DNA from: Spirochaetota bacterium
GTDB lineage: Bacteria; Spirochaetota; Brachyspiria; Brachyspirales; JACRPF01
Direction of reading: 5' to 3'
Assembly: GCA_016214035.1 (NCBI GenBank)
Contig: JACRPF010000020.1
Coordinates: forward strand, 1 to 64,000
Length of the DNA: 64,000 bases
Under the pieces are notes generated by a model that did not search any database, had not been told where the DNA came from, and was given only the letters and a program-made list of their open reading frames with translations. Position numbers and translations under genes: made by a program. This document shows, piece after piece, positions 18,696 to 28,600 of this stretch (position 1 is the first letter of the stretch; every line of letters starts with the position of its first letter).

Positions 18696-19163
18696 TTATT
18701 TCTGCTCCTTAAAGAACAGTATCACGATGAAAACGCCGACCAGAAGTATGCATATCTGCCCGACAAGATCGAACGAACGGATGTTCCAGAAAAAATCACG
18801 GAACGGCGCCGAGGGACCCGTTGCCGCGTTCATCACCGGGAGGAACGGACGTGCGAACCATAATACCACGGCGAACAGAACCGAAGCGACGGGTAGTCCC
18901 GCGGTTATCATGAGTGACTCTTTGGCGTCATCCTTATCGGGACGGATAAGCGATATCGCCGAGATGAAGAGCACCGTGATGAGCCCCGCAGCAACGGAAA
19001 GTTCGAAGGCCGCGGCGAACGGAGAACCGATACGGTAAAGCACGATGGCGAGCACGGCGCTCACAGCCGCAAGCGCCAACGCGGCGCGGATGAGATCCTT
19101 TACGATGATCGAAAGGATCGCGAATGCCGTTACTGCGGCAAGCAGAAGAACGTCGATGTTCAC
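18696..19163 (-). CDS. Hydrogenase NuoJ-like (MbhD/E-like) membrane subunit
   Basis: A 155-residue protein with about five helices. The first half resembles NuoJ/MbhD. The second ends FFWNIRSFDLVGQICILLVG, close to the FDxxG element of MrpB/MbhE proteins. It is the third conserved small membrane subunit of the ion-transfer module. The stop is one base before the NuoK-like start. Confidence 0.7.
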   Translation of the reverse strand: MNIDVLLLAAVTAFAILSIIVKDLIRAALALAAVSAVLAIVLYRIGSPFAAAFELSVAAGLITVLFISAISLIRPDKDDAKESLMITAGLPVASVLFAVVLWFARPFLPVMNAATGPSAPFRDFFWNIRSFDLVGQICILLVGVFIVILFFKEQK

Positions 19164-20581
19164 CAGAGCACTCCTTTTCCAATGACGGCAGCCGCCGGAC
19201 GGATGAAGATATCAAGCACCGGCACAAACCCGAGGCCGGAAAAAACCGCAATCGCGGCGAGCAGGAGCGCCGGTATCACCAGCGTCAGCGACGCTTCACG
19301 CACCGACTTGAACGCATCGATGGTTATACCGAAAATAGCCTTCCGCTGGAACGCGAGAAAATACCAGAGTGTGAGCACGCTCACGAGCGTGGCGATGAAG
19401 CCGAGCACCGTATTCCCCGAGGAGAACAGCGCGATGAGTATGAAAAGCTTGCTCCAGAATCCGCCGAGCGGCGGTATGCCTGCGATAGAAAGCGATCCCA
19501 CGGCGAACGTCCCCGCGGTCACCGGCATGCGGCTTCCAAGCCCGCCCATCGATGAAAGATCGCGTGAACCGGTGCGCTCCTCGATGGCCGCGACATTCAC
19601 GAACAGAAGCGATTTTAAAACCGCATGATTGAACAGATGAAAAACGCCCCCGAGTATGCCGAGCGGCGTTCCCGAGAAAAGCCCGAGCAGTATGTAGCCC
19701 ATCTGGCTTACGCTCGACCAGGCGAGCATACGCTTGCTGTTGTTCTCCATGATCGCGGCGATGGCGCCGATGACCGCGGATGCGATACCGATGATGAGCA
19801 TGATCGATGTCATCGCCGGTGTCACGCCGAGCACGTTGAACATGAGCCGCATGAGCGCGTAGAGTCCCACCGCTTTGGTGATGATACCGGCGAGCGCTAC
19901 CGATACGGCATTCGGCGCCGATGAGTACGCATCCGGCACCCACGTATGGAAAGGAACGAATCCCGATTTGAGCGAAAGACCCGCGATGAGACAGGCCGCG
20001 GCAAGGAGCGTCATCCTGGCGTTGGCGGGATTTCTCACCGCTACGGAAATCTCGGCGAACGAAACGCCGCCCGAGATTGCATACAGCAGAAAAATACCGA
20101 GCAGTATGAACATGGTCGCCACCGCGGAAAGCAGCAGATATTTGAAACCGCCCTCAAGGCCTTCGCGGTCGCGCGAGAACGCGATGAGCGCGAATGTGGA
20201 GAGCGACGCAACCTCGATGAACACATACAATGTGAAGATATCGGTTACGAGCGTGAGTGCGTTCATACCGGCAACAGCCATAGCGGCGATGGCGTAGAAC
20301 GTGTAGCCTTTCGTGAACTTGAGCGCAACGATTGCGGTGACAAACGCGATGAGCACGATGAGTGCGAGCATAAGCTGCGTCAGACCGTCGATGGAAAGCA
20401 TGAAAACACCGGGCATATGGAGATCCGCGCCGGTAAAAAGAGCCGAGCCTTTCGTGAACACAAAGCCCACGATACCGGCAAGCACCACGGTCATACCGAG
20501 AAAGATATACGGCGCATATTTCCGCATGAACGACAATAGGAGCGCCGCGAGAACCGGAACGATGATAAGTGAAAGTATCAT
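19160..20581 (-). CDS. Antiporter-like hydrogenase subunit (NuoN/MrpD-like)
   Basis: A 473-residue protein with about fourteen helices. The antiporter signature includes a buried Glu (YVFIEVASLSTFAL), Lys (GLSLKSGFVPFHTWVPDAY) and HLFNHAVLKSLLF. I start at 20581, where the ATG overlaps the preceding stop as ATGA; the longer frame would run into that gene. This is the antiporter-like subunit nearest the small membrane subunits in gene order. Confidence 0.88.
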   Translation of the reverse strand: MILSLIIVPVLAALLLSFMRKYAPYIFLGMTVVLAGIVGFVFTKGSALFTGADLHMPGVFMLSIDGLTQLMLALIVLIAFVTAIVALKFTKGYTFYAIAAMAVAGMNALTLVTDIFTLYVFIEVASLSTFALIAFSRDREGLEGGFKYLLLSAVATMFILLGIFLLYAISGGVSFAEISVAVRNPANARMTLLAAACLIAGLSLKSGFVPFHTWVPDAYSSAPNAVSVALAGIITKAVGLYALMRLMFNVLGVTPAMTSIMLIIGIASAVIGAIAAIMENNSKRMLAWSSVSQMGYILLGLFSGTPLGILGGVFHLFNHAVLKSLLFVNVAAIEERTGSRDLSSMGGLGSRMPVTAGTFAVGSLSIAGIPPLGGFWSKLFILIALFSSGNTVLGFIATLVSVLTLWYFLAFQRKAIFGITIDAFKSVREASLTLVIPALLLAAIAVFSGLGFVPVLDIFIRPAAAVIGKGVLW

Positions 20582-22452
20582 TTGAGTACCCACACAAGCA
20601 AAGCTATGATAACGCCGACTCCGGCGAGTGCCCACGAGAGATAGGTGCCGAACAGACCCGTGTGTGCACGCTTGACGGCGTTCGATGTCATCACGGTGAT
20701 GCCGTGCAGCAGTTTATCGAAGATCCAGTTGTTCGCACGATCTATCATGAACAGACCCTGCGCGAGAAAGCCCTGTACCTTGAGCCCCACATCGTACGGA
20801 TCGAAATACCGCTTTTCAGCAAGCGAATAAACCGTTTTCAGCCCCGGCGCATAATGTATATGATCGGCCGCATGAAGCGCGCTTTTGCTCTTCAACACGC
20901 CGAACAGATGGCTGAGAAATCCGAGTGTGAGTGCGCCGATGCTCACCCAGAACAGCATACTCATCACATTGATGCCGCCGCCCAGGTGATGACCGTGAAA
21001 GGCGTCTGCCGGAAGTATCGGCTCGATGAGATTCTTGAGCGGAAGCTGATTCCACAGACCGAATATGATGCAGCCCGCGGCAAGTGTTACCATCGGAACG
21101 AGCATGGCCAAGGGACTTTCCTTAACCTTCGCGTTCGCTTCATCGCGCTTGCCGAGGAAGGCGGCGTGACCGAGTTTGAGGAATGATGCGAACGTGAGCA
21201 CCGCGCCTACTTCAGCTGCTATATAGAAGATATACATGAAATTATTGCCGCTTTCTTTTGCAAACTCAACGGCACCCTCGAACACAAGCTCCTTGGAGAA
21301 AAAGCCGTTAAAGCCCGGAAAACCGGAGATTGACAGCGCCGCGATTGCGAAGCAGATGAAGGTAACCGGCATGTTCCGCGCGAGTCCCCCGAGCTTTGAA
21401 AGGTCGGTGGTGCCGGTGCGGTGTTCAACCGAGCCGCCGGTCAGGAACAGCGTGCATTTATACATCGAGTGATTGAGCATGTGAAATATACCGCCGGCGA
21501 TGCCGATAGGATTCCCCGTACCGATGCCGAGTATCATGTATCCCACCTGCGATATCGCGTGATACGAAAGCAGGCGTTTGTAATCCTTCTGAACAAGCGC
21601 CATAGCCACGGCGAAAACGATGGTCACCGCGCCGAGCGTGAGAAGCACCAGATTCATCGATACAGTCACTTTGAAGAAGTCGAGTGCCACGCGGGAAAGC
21701 AGATAGATGCCGAGCAGTTTTTCAAGCGCGGCGGGTATGTATGCCATCACGGGAAGCGGCGCGTCGAGCGCGGCGTCCGGTATCCAGGTGTGAAACGGCA
21801 TGGCACCCGCTTTGGCTGCGGCACCGGTCATCATGAGTATGAACGCGGCGACAAGCTTGGGGCTCGTGAGCGCGAGTTTCATATCGGTCATCGTGAAAGA
21901 ACCCGCTGCCGATGCGGCGATTGCGATACCGAGTATGAGTGCGAGGTCCGACACGCCGACGATGATCAATGACTTTGCGGCCGTCACCCATGCGCCTTTG
22001 CGGCCGATGGCGATGATGCCGTAAAGCGGTATCAGGAGTGCGCCCCAGAACACAAGCATGAGCACGAAGTTATTGGACAGCACTGCGCCGTAGCTGAACG
22101 CGGCGGTGAAGAGAAAGTACGGATAGTAGAGTCTCAGCCAATCTTTACCGCGCATGAATGCCGCGGAGTAAATTGCGAGGAGAAACGAGAACGACGATGC
22201 CGCAAGCAGGATGAATTTACTGAAATGATACAGCCGGAAATCGATGTTGATGCCGAACGGAAGCCATGCTGCGAACACACGCACTTCATCCGTGGTGCGG
22301 AACAGCACAATCGCGAGATAGAGGCCGAATGCCGTTGCGAGAAGCGTTACGATCTCGCGCACCCAGCGTACGCGTTCGGGGAACAGCATGCCGATGAGCG
22401 CCGCGGCGAAGGGAACGATGATGGCGAGAAGAATCATTGTTTCGTTTGTCAT
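20578..22452 (-). CDS. Antiporter-like hydrogenase subunit (NuoL-like)
   Basis: A 624-residue protein, the longest of the three antiporter-like subunits. After the fourteen-helix core (GAAAKAGAMPFHTWIPDA, ISQVGYMILGIGTGNP, HMLNHSMYKCTLF) a C-terminal extension of about 120 residues ends in a last helix. The length suggests a NuoL-type lateral arm. It overlaps both neighbours by four bases, so translation is coupled. Confidence 0.88.
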   Translation of the reverse strand: MTNETMILLAIIVPFAAALIGMLFPERVRWVREIVTLLATAFGLYLAIVLFRTTDEVRVFAAWLPFGINIDFRLYHFSKFILLAASSFSFLLAIYSAAFMRGKDWLRLYYPYFLFTAAFSYGAVLSNNFVLMLVFWGALLIPLYGIIAIGRKGAWVTAAKSLIIVGVSDLALILGIAIAASAAGSFTMTDMKLALTSPKLVAAFILMMTGAAAKAGAMPFHTWIPDAALDAPLPVMAYIPAALEKLLGIYLLSRVALDFFKVTVSMNLVLLTLGAVTIVFAVAMALVQKDYKRLLSYHAISQVGYMILGIGTGNPIGIAGGIFHMLNHSMYKCTLFLTGGSVEHRTGTTDLSKLGGLARNMPVTFICFAIAALSISGFPGFNGFFSKELVFEGAVEFAKESGNNFMYIFYIAAEVGAVLTFASFLKLGHAAFLGKRDEANAKVKESPLAMLVPMVTLAAGCIIFGLWNQLPLKNLIEPILPADAFHGHHLGGGINVMSMLFWVSIGALTLGFLSHLFGVLKSKSALHAADHIHYAPGLKTVYSLAEKRYFDPYDVGLKVQGFLAQGLFMIDRANNWIFDKLLHGITVMTSNAVKRAHTGLFGTYLSWALAGVGVIIALLVWVLK

Positions 22453-23897
22453 TTGACTAAACCGTGCATGGTAGTTTGTGCGAGCGTTATGAAATTCATC
22501 GGATAATTCATGAGAAAGCCGATGACGAGTGAAAGCCCGGCGAGTATAGCGACCGTGACGACCATGGTAGCCGATCCTTCTTTGACCGACGCCGTTTTTT
22601 CATCACCGCGATGGTCACCGAGGAAAACCATGTTGAAAACGCGGATGAGATAGAGCATGGTCATAACCGCTCCGAGAATGAAAAAGCCGGCAATCCATGT
22701 TTTTCCCGCCGCCGCCGTTGCGCTGATAACCTGAAACTTCGAGAAGAACCCGCCGAGCGGAGGTATACCCATGATGGAGAATGCGCAGAGCGCGAATGCC
22801 ACCGCAGTGACCGGCATGGTCTTTATCAGACCGCCGAGTTTGCGTATGTCTTTCACGTGTGTTTTCTGCTCAACGATACCGGCGCAGAGGAATAATCCCG
22901 CTTTGCCGAGACCGTGAACCAGAATGTACAAAACGGCGCCAGCTACACCGAGGGGGCTTCCAATTGCAAGACCGAGAAAGATGAAACCGATTTGACTGAT
23001 TGTCGAATATGCGATGATGCGTTTGATGTCATTCTCAACGAATGCCGCACCCGCGGAGACAAGTGTACTTGCCGCGAGCAGCACCGGGAGCCACGTATGC
23101 CAGAAATCCGGCATGATGAGTGTTGATGAGAATATGCGCGCGAAAACGTAGATACCGATTTTCACCAGCACTGCGGCGTGGAGAATGGCCGTAACGGGTG
23201 TTGGTGCCACACCGGCATCGGGGAGCCATACCTGCAGCGGGAGCGTTGCCGATTTCGAGAGAATGCCGAAGAGCATGAGCAGCATCACAAAGGCGGAAAC
23301 ATTCTGCCCTTTGAGGAGCGTCAGATCCGCCGTGCCTTTTTCATTATAGAGCATGATGAAGCCGACGAGCATGACCAACGCGCCAAGTACCGTTATAAGG
23401 AAGGCCTTGTTCGCTTTCCATACGGTATCGTTGCCGCGGAAGAAACCGATGAGCCGCCAGCATGCGATAGCCGATATTTCCCAGAAGGTGTACAGTATGA
23501 AGAGATTGGCCGAAAAGACCAGGCCCATCATCGCACCGACGAACATGATGACGATGAGGAAGTATTCATCCTGATTTTCATAATGGCTGATATAGCCTAT
23601 CGAGTAGAGGACGATAAGCGCGCTTATAAAGGAAGAAACGCACGCCACGAATACCGCCAGCCCGTCAACCACGAAAACAATGCTCAGAAAGTCGAACAGG
23701 TAGTAGCGGATGACGAACTCCGGGTTCCCCGCGGCGATATACATCAGCAGCGGTATTCCCGCCGCAAACGTAGCCACTGCCAGGAGCAGCGCGAAGGCGT
23801 TGCGCAGTTGTTTGGAGATGCGTCCGACGAGCGGGATCAAAAAACACCCGACGAGCGGAATGAGAATCATTGCGAGTACGTATTTGCTCACGTTCAT
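22449..23897 (-). CDS. Antiporter-like hydrogenase subunit, first gene of the operon
   Basis: A 482-residue protein of the NuoL/M/N and Mrp antiporter family. It has a conserved Glu (LYTFWEISAIACW), SKSATLPLQVWLPDAGVAPTPV and LVHGLGKAGLFLCAGIVE. As the first gene it follows the strong promoter at 23943-23970 and the ribosome-binding site AAGGA. Three such subunits predict several ion-translocation channels, more than in Ech-type hydrogenases and as in Hyf or complex I. Confidence 0.88.
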   Translation of the reverse strand: MNVSKYVLAMILIPLVGCFLIPLVGRISKQLRNAFALLLAVATFAAGIPLLMYIAAGNPEFVIRYYLFDFLSIVFVVDGLAVFVACVSSFISALIVLYSIGYISHYENQDEYFLIVIMFVGAMMGLVFSANLFILYTFWEISAIACWRLIGFFRGNDTVWKANKAFLITVLGALVMLVGFIMLYNEKGTADLTLLKGQNVSAFVMLLMLFGILSKSATLPLQVWLPDAGVAPTPVTAILHAAVLVKIGIYVFARIFSSTLIMPDFWHTWLPVLLAASTLVSAGAAFVENDIKRIIAYSTISQIGFIFLGLAIGSPLGVAGAVLYILVHGLGKAGLFLCAGIVEQKTHVKDIRKLGGLIKTMPVTAVAFALCAFSIMGIPPLGGFFSKFQVISATAAAGKTWIAGFFILGAVMTMLYLIRVFNMVFLGDHRGDEKTASVKEGSATMVVTVAILAGLSLVIGFLMNYPMNFITLAQTTMHGLVK

Positions 23898-23942
23898 GTC
23901 CTTAAGCGAGACCTGAATACCGGATGATACGGTAGGCGACCT

Positions 23943-23970
23943 ATACTATCAAAGCGGCAATATTTGTCAA
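23943..23970 (-). promoter_or_regulatory. Sigma-70 promoter of the hydrogenase operon
   Basis: On the minus strand TTGACA (23970-23965), a 16-base spacer and TAGTAT (23948-23943). Transcription should start near 23936, about 39 bases before the first ATG. Confidence 0.75.
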
Positions 23971-24020
23971 GCATTTTTTGAAAGAATTCCCGCGTTCGGG
24001 ATGCTCCGGCAATCAATTTC

Positions 24021-25889
24021 CTATCTTGTGGCGCCCTCATGAGCAAACGAAAGTACGCAGGTTATCGAATTGCCGTGAGTTTCCGTCGTCAGGATGCGGT
24101 ATACGCCGTTGCGATTCGCTATTTTTTCAGCTCCGATCGATGCACCATGCGCATGTTCCACCGTATAGGCGGCTTCGCGGTAATGCAGTTCCGTCTTTTC
24201 CGGCAGCGAGGATATCGTGCTGATGCTTTCGCCGTCGGTCTCTATGAGCGGTACCGTGAACGCAATCTTTTCAACCGGAATGCCGCTGACGGCCGCCTGA
24301 ATCAAAAGTGTTCCGCGGGCAAGTCCGTATGTTTCAACCACGCGTATCGTACCGATTACATAGCTGACCGTGAACATGACACGGTCGGCCGCTGCCGCCT
24401 TCACCGCTACTACCGCCTCGGCATCAGTATGCGCCGCAAGCGAATCCCACACACCGCCGGAAAACCAGCGCACACCGATGGCACAGGGGACCGCCGGCAC
24501 GGTGCCTTCGGGGACCGTGTATCTCGGTTCAGCGGTGAACGGCATGGCGAGTGCCGATTCAAGCGAAACGCCGTCCATGCAGAAACGGCCGAGACCGGTG
24601 GCGTCGTAGTGAGGATCGGCTTTGGTATCGATTTCTATTCCCGTACCGCAGGCAACCGCAAATACTTTATGAAACGCATCGGGACATTCAAAAACGTATC
24701 CGCCGATATCCACCGGTGCCGGTGCTTCCGCGATGGTATCATCGGCGAAAAGCGCTGCAAGTCCGAGAAACGATGATGCAAGCAGAAGATATACCGACGG
24801 ATAACCATAACCGTCGATGCCTACTCCCTGCTCGTACGTATACGCATTCTTGATATGCCGCGGCGGGTTCATGCCGTGTATCCAGCGGTTCATTGCCCGC
24901 GCCGAGAGATGCGCCTGACGTTTGAACGCACCCGCAAGCGCTTTATCGGTAGCGGCATAACGACGCGCTTCAATCTCACACAAAGCCGCGATGATAGCTT
25001 CCTGAAACTGAAACTGCGCGGAACGTCCGCCGTAGGGGACATATCCGCCGGGAGACAAAAAGAGCAATGTTGACAATGCGCCGCGCTGAAGATTGCGGTT
25101 CAGAACACCGCTCAACGTTCCGTTGTATCCGCTTACCAGCGCCGTCGCTATCTGCAGCCGTGTGGTTATATCGTAGGTGATCGGATCACCGGGGTCGCGG
25201 TACATGCCGAGGTCGGAAAAATGTTCAAGCTGATGCGGCATGTATGTATCGAAAAAACGGTTCCCCCAGAGCATTTCCCCCGCAGCGCCGATACCGAACG
25301 CCTCACGCATACACTCTCCGGCGGACGCATAGACGGCCCAATTATAAATGTCTTCCATCTTTCTTTTCGGAACGACATTCGTATAAATATTCTCAGGAAC
25401 AACGCGCGATATCCAATCGGTCCACGATGCGTGTTTATCGCCGGGCGCTATGCCTTTCGCACAATACCATGCGGTGGCAAGTTCGCGCATCCAGAAATCG
25501 GGCGATTCGCCTTTACCCTCGGCAAGACGGCGTGTGCACCAGTCCATACTTTTGGCAACGGCACCGGAAAGATCCATCGCCCGGCCGAACGCGTTGAGTA
25601 CCGCCGCCGATGATGCGAACCGCGGCGATGTCTGTGCCCATTCTTTTTTGAACAGCGGATCAATGATGGCGCCGTCTGCGTTCTGCCATTTTACCGCGGT
25701 GCGGACTATCTTTTCCGACATGACGAGGTAATCGTTCGTTGCAACACCGCTCCCGATAAACGGCGCATTACCCGCGCGTTTGAGTACGGAGCGCACCTTG
25801 TCATACAGCGCGTGAGAATCTTTTTCGACCGGCAGTGTCCGGAAAGCGTTACGTTTGCCGTTCGTATCGATAACCCCGGTATCGGCCAT
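24021..25889 (-). CDS. Cytoplasmic alpha/alpha-toroid plus beta-sandwich protein, possible oligosaccharide lyase
   Basis: A 622-residue protein with no signal peptide. About residues 20-380 look like a helical toroid, with the conserved segment GGYVPYGGRSAQFQFQEA. The remainder is strand-rich and looks like the beta-sandwich found after such toroids in heparinase II/III-type and DUF2264-like proteins. I cannot name the family firmly. The ATG at 25889 lies two bases after the kinase stop, so the two are co-translated. With a 2-keto-3-deoxygluconate kinase-like partner, an intracellular uronate-oligosaccharide lyase or hydrolase is the best guess. Confidence 0.4.
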   Translation of the reverse strand: MADTGVIDTNGKRNAFRTLPVEKDSHALYDKVRSVLKRAGNAPFIGSGVATNDYLVMSEKIVRTAVKWQNADGAIIDPLFKKEWAQTSPRFASSAAVLNAFGRAMDLSGAVAKSMDWCTRRLAEGKGESPDFWMRELATAWYCAKGIAPGDKHASWTDWISRVVPENIYTNVVPKRKMEDIYNWAVYASAGECMREAFGIGAAGEMLWGNRFFDTYMPHQLEHFSDLGMYRDPGDPITYDITTRLQIATALVSGYNGTLSGVLNRNLQRGALSTLLFLSPGGYVPYGGRSAQFQFQEAIIAALCEIEARRYAATDKALAGAFKRQAHLSARAMNRWIHGMNPPRHIKNAYTYEQGVGIDGYGYPSVYLLLASSFLGLAALFADDTIAEAPAPVDIGGYVFECPDAFHKVFAVACGTGIEIDTKADPHYDATGLGRFCMDGVSLESALAMPFTAEPRYTVPEGTVPAVPCAIGVRWFSGGVWDSLAAHTDAEAVVAVKAAAADRVMFTVSYVIGTIRVVETYGLARGTLLIQAAVSGIPVEKIAFTVPLIETDGESISTISSLPEKTELHYREAAYTVEHAHGASIGAEKIANRNGVYRILTTETHGNSITCVLSFAHEGATR

Positions 25890-25891
25890 GC

Positions 25892-26989
25892 TTACCGCTG
25901 CACGCGGGCGCTGCCGCCTTTCATGGTTTTTTCCACCTCGGTGATCCATGCCATCGAGGTGTCGCCCGGCGTGGTCATCGCCAGTGCACCGTGCGCCGCG
26001 CCGCAGTCAACGGCGTACTGCGCATCCTTGCCGGCGAGAAAACCGTACGCGAGACCGGATGCGAAACTGTCGCCGCCGCCAACGCGATCGTATATCTCAA
26101 GATCCGGATATTTCCGGGATTCGAAGAATTTGCCGTCATACCAGAGCACCGCACCCCAGTCGTTTACCGACGCCGTCTTCACTTCGCGGAGCGTCGTCGC
26201 CACCGCTTTGAAGTTCGGGAATGCGGCGACCGCTTTTTCTATCATCTTCTTGAAGTTCGCGGGATCGAGACCGGTGATATTCTCGTCAACACCCTCGACG
26301 GCGAAACCGAGTGCCGCGGTGAAATCCTCTTCGTTGCCTATCATCACGTCAACATATTTTGCAATCTCACGGTTCACCGCCTGCGCCTTTTCCTTGCCGC
26401 CGATAGACTTCCAGAGCGAGTCGCGATAATTGAGGTCATAGCTCACGATGGTGCCGTTCGCTTTCGCCGCCTTCATCGCCTCAATGGTGACATCGGCCGT
26501 CGTGGCCGACAGCGCAGCATAGATGCCGCCGCAGTGAAACCATCGTACTCCTTCTTCCTTGAACAGTGTATTCCAGTCGATATCGCCGACCTTCAGCTGC
26601 GACGACGCGCTGTTGCCGCGGTCGGACACGCCGAGCGCCGCGCGTATACCGTAGCCTCGTTCGGTGAAGTTAAGCCCCACCCGGGTATTCCGCCCCACAC
26701 CGTCGAACTTCACCCAGCGAATATGCGAGGTGTCCACCCCGCCCTGCAGAATGAGATCCTGTAATAGATAGCCGACATCGTTCTCCGGTATCGCGGTGAC
26801 GACAGTCGTTGTCAGATTGAAGCAGCGCCGGAGTCCGCGTGCGACGTTATACTCGCCGCCCCCTTCCCAGACCTTGAACTCGCGCGCGGTCTTGATGCGC
26901 GTGTCACCCGGATCGAGACGTATCATCACTTCTCCGAGCGAGGCCTCGTCCCAGCGGCATTTGTTTTTCGGTTTTATCGTAAGCGCCAT
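25892..26989 (-). CDS. PfkB-family sugar kinase, 2-keto-3-deoxygluconate kinase-like
   Basis: A 365-residue ribokinase-fold kinase. The N-terminal part has the substrate-binding EGGGEYNVARGL; the C-terminal signature is YDRVGGGDSFASGLAYG, where the family norm is GAGD, and the catalytic Asp is kept. The overall pattern resembles KDG kinases, which phosphorylate 2-keto-3-deoxygluconate in uronic-acid breakdown; fructose or another ketose cannot be excluded. AAGGAG lies six bases before the ATG. It is the first gene of a two-gene operon with the toroid protein. Confidence 0.75.
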   Translation of the reverse strand: MALTIKPKNKCRWDEASLGEVMIRLDPGDTRIKTAREFKVWEGGGEYNVARGLRRCFNLTTTVVTAIPENDVGYLLQDLILQGGVDTSHIRWVKFDGVGRNTRVGLNFTERGYGIRAALGVSDRGNSASSQLKVGDIDWNTLFKEEGVRWFHCGGIYAALSATTADVTIEAMKAAKANGTIVSYDLNYRDSLWKSIGGKEKAQAVNREIAKYVDVMIGNEEDFTAALGFAVEGVDENITGLDPANFKKMIEKAVAAFPNFKAVATTLREVKTASVNDWGAVLWYDGKFFESRKYPDLEIYDRVGGGDSFASGLAYGFLAGKDAQYAVDCGAAHGALAMTTPGDTSMAWITEVEKTMKGGSARVQR

Positions 26990-27180
26990 ATCAGACTCCT
27001 TGATATATGAATAATCGTCAGTATATCATATCGGATTGTTTTTGGAATGGTGCGCCTCATCCGCCGGTGTACCGAACCGGAACAGTATCTATTCCTGCAG
27101 CACACCGGTGACAGTTTTTCCAGTCTGCGGGGTTATTCTTATGTGACAAGGAACGGCATTTTTATGTATCGGGAGCGGAT

Positions 27181-28590
27181 ATGCGTTTACACGTGATTTT
27201 CGCCGTATTTTCGCTGTGCTTTTCACTGAACGCCGCGGGTGACCGCATGCGTATAGCGGTTATGGATCTCACCCCGCAGATTGGGTACTCCGCGGCCGAG
27301 GCGGCTCAGGTAAGCGTCCTTCTTCGCAGCAGAATAATCGCCGAGCGGATGTTCGAGGTCGTCGAGCGGTCCCAGATAAACACCATACTGCAGGAGGCCG
27401 AGTTTCAATCAACCGGATGCACTGATAATTCCTGCGCTGTGGAGATAGGGAAAATACTGTCGGTGAACCGCATGGCGGTTGGAACCGTTGGGGTATTCTA
27501 CAGTAAGATAATGATATCAGTCCGTATCGTCGAAGTGGAATCCGGCAAGATAATACTTTCCGAGGACATGTTCACCACCGAGTCATCCATTTTTGACGAC
27601 ATCACCGCGCTCGCGAAAAAGATATCCGCAACCGCCCGCTCGCTGCGCGGCAAAGTGAAGTTAAGCGACATCGAAGCGCTTATCCAGGCGAAGTCATATC
27701 GCGATGCCGGGAAGCTCCTTGAGATTTACCTCGACCAGAACGGTTCATCCGATTCCACCGCACGCCTGTATGAATCGATTTGCCGCGGCATTGCCGATGA
27801 AAACCTTAACGCCACCGAGACGTATATGGAGCTTAAACTGTATGAACAGGCAAAGGCTTCAATGAAAGAATCCATATCGCTCTTTCCGAACCAGGTAAAA
27901 TATTCCGAACGTCTGCATCTGATTGAAAGCATAGAAAGCACGTATAAGACCACCGGCAAATCGGAGTACATCAAGGGTATGGATACGGTTCCTTATAAAC
28001 TGTATTTCGGATATGTGCTGCATCTTCCATTTCTTGAAGTGACCGATGCCGCCACATCGAAGACCATAAGCACCACGCTCGATTCATTCACCGACCTCGG
28101 CTGTTTCGGCGTTGAGGCGTGGTGGACGCCGTTTTCGTTCTTCAATATACCGGTTATCGGCAGCTGGCTGAAACTGACGGCGCTGCCGAGCATCGGCACG
28201 TCACTCGTCTGGGGGGACATGATGCGTGTCAAGAGCGCATACGATGTCAATGCCTTCGATATATCGGATGCGGACAGCTTCAAGTCGATGCAGCAGTCGT
28301 TCAATGACGGCAGCTATATCAACGCGAACCTCTCGCTGGGATGCTACGGCGCAGTGCAGATATATACCGTGCTCATCGGTCTCGGCGGCGAGGTGAACTG
28401 CACCTACGCTTCAACGAAAATGCGGTTCACCGGCCACACCGACACATCGTCACTCTGGTATCTGCAGTCCGGTGTCTCGGCATTCATCGCATGGAGCTTT
28501 TCCGGAAACTGGACATGCTATATACGCCTGCGCGGTGTGGGCGGACCGGCGTTCGGCTCCGTCAACACGTCGTTCGGATTAGGTTTTTAA
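27181..28590 (+). CDS. CsgG-like protein with helical middle and predicted outer-membrane barrel
   Basis: A 469-residue exported protein. After a signal peptide (about 1-20) comes a CsgG-like domain with TGCTDNSCAVEIGKIL (Cys80, Cys85), almost the same as in the protein at 239. Residues about 155-255 are TPR-like helices. The last 200 residues are rich in aromatic strands and end in Phe, as outer-membrane beta-barrels do. GGGAGCGGAT precedes the ATG. The stop lies ten bases before a lipoprotein gene, repeating the pair layout at 239-2167. Fusing a CsgG domain to a barrel suggests a self-anchored outer-membrane component; its cargo is unknown. Confidence 0.65.
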   Translation: MRLHVIFAVFSLCFSLNAAGDRMRIAVMDLTPQIGYSAAEAAQVSVLLRSRIIAERMFEVVERSQINTILQEAEFQSTGCTDNSCAVEIGKILSVNRMAVGTVGVFYSKIMISVRIVEVESGKIILSEDMFTTESSIFDDITALAKKISATARSLRGKVKLSDIEALIQAKSYRDAGKLLEIYLDQNGSSDSTARLYESICRGIADENLNATETYMELKLYEQAKASMKESISLFPNQVKYSERLHLIESIESTYKTTGKSEYIKGMDTVPYKLYFGYVLHLPFLEVTDAATSKTISTTLDSFTDLGCFGVEAWWTPFSFFNIPVIGSWLKLTALPSIGTSLVWGDMMRVKSAYDVNAFDISDADSFKSMQQSFNDGSYINANLSLGCYGAVQIYTVLIGLGGEVNCTYASTKMRFTGHTDTSSLWYLQSGVSAFIAWSFSGNWTCYIRLRGVGGPAFGSVNTSFGLGF

Positions 28591-28600
28591 GGATACTGCA

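Noticed and set aside
14524-23897. Respiratory complex I (NADH dehydrogenase) operon
   Set aside because: Gene names by similarity would be nuo, but the large subunit keeps both Cys-x-x-Cys pairs of [NiFe] hydrogenases and the small subunit has the hydrogenase-type SCNGC motif; no NuoE, F or G is present.
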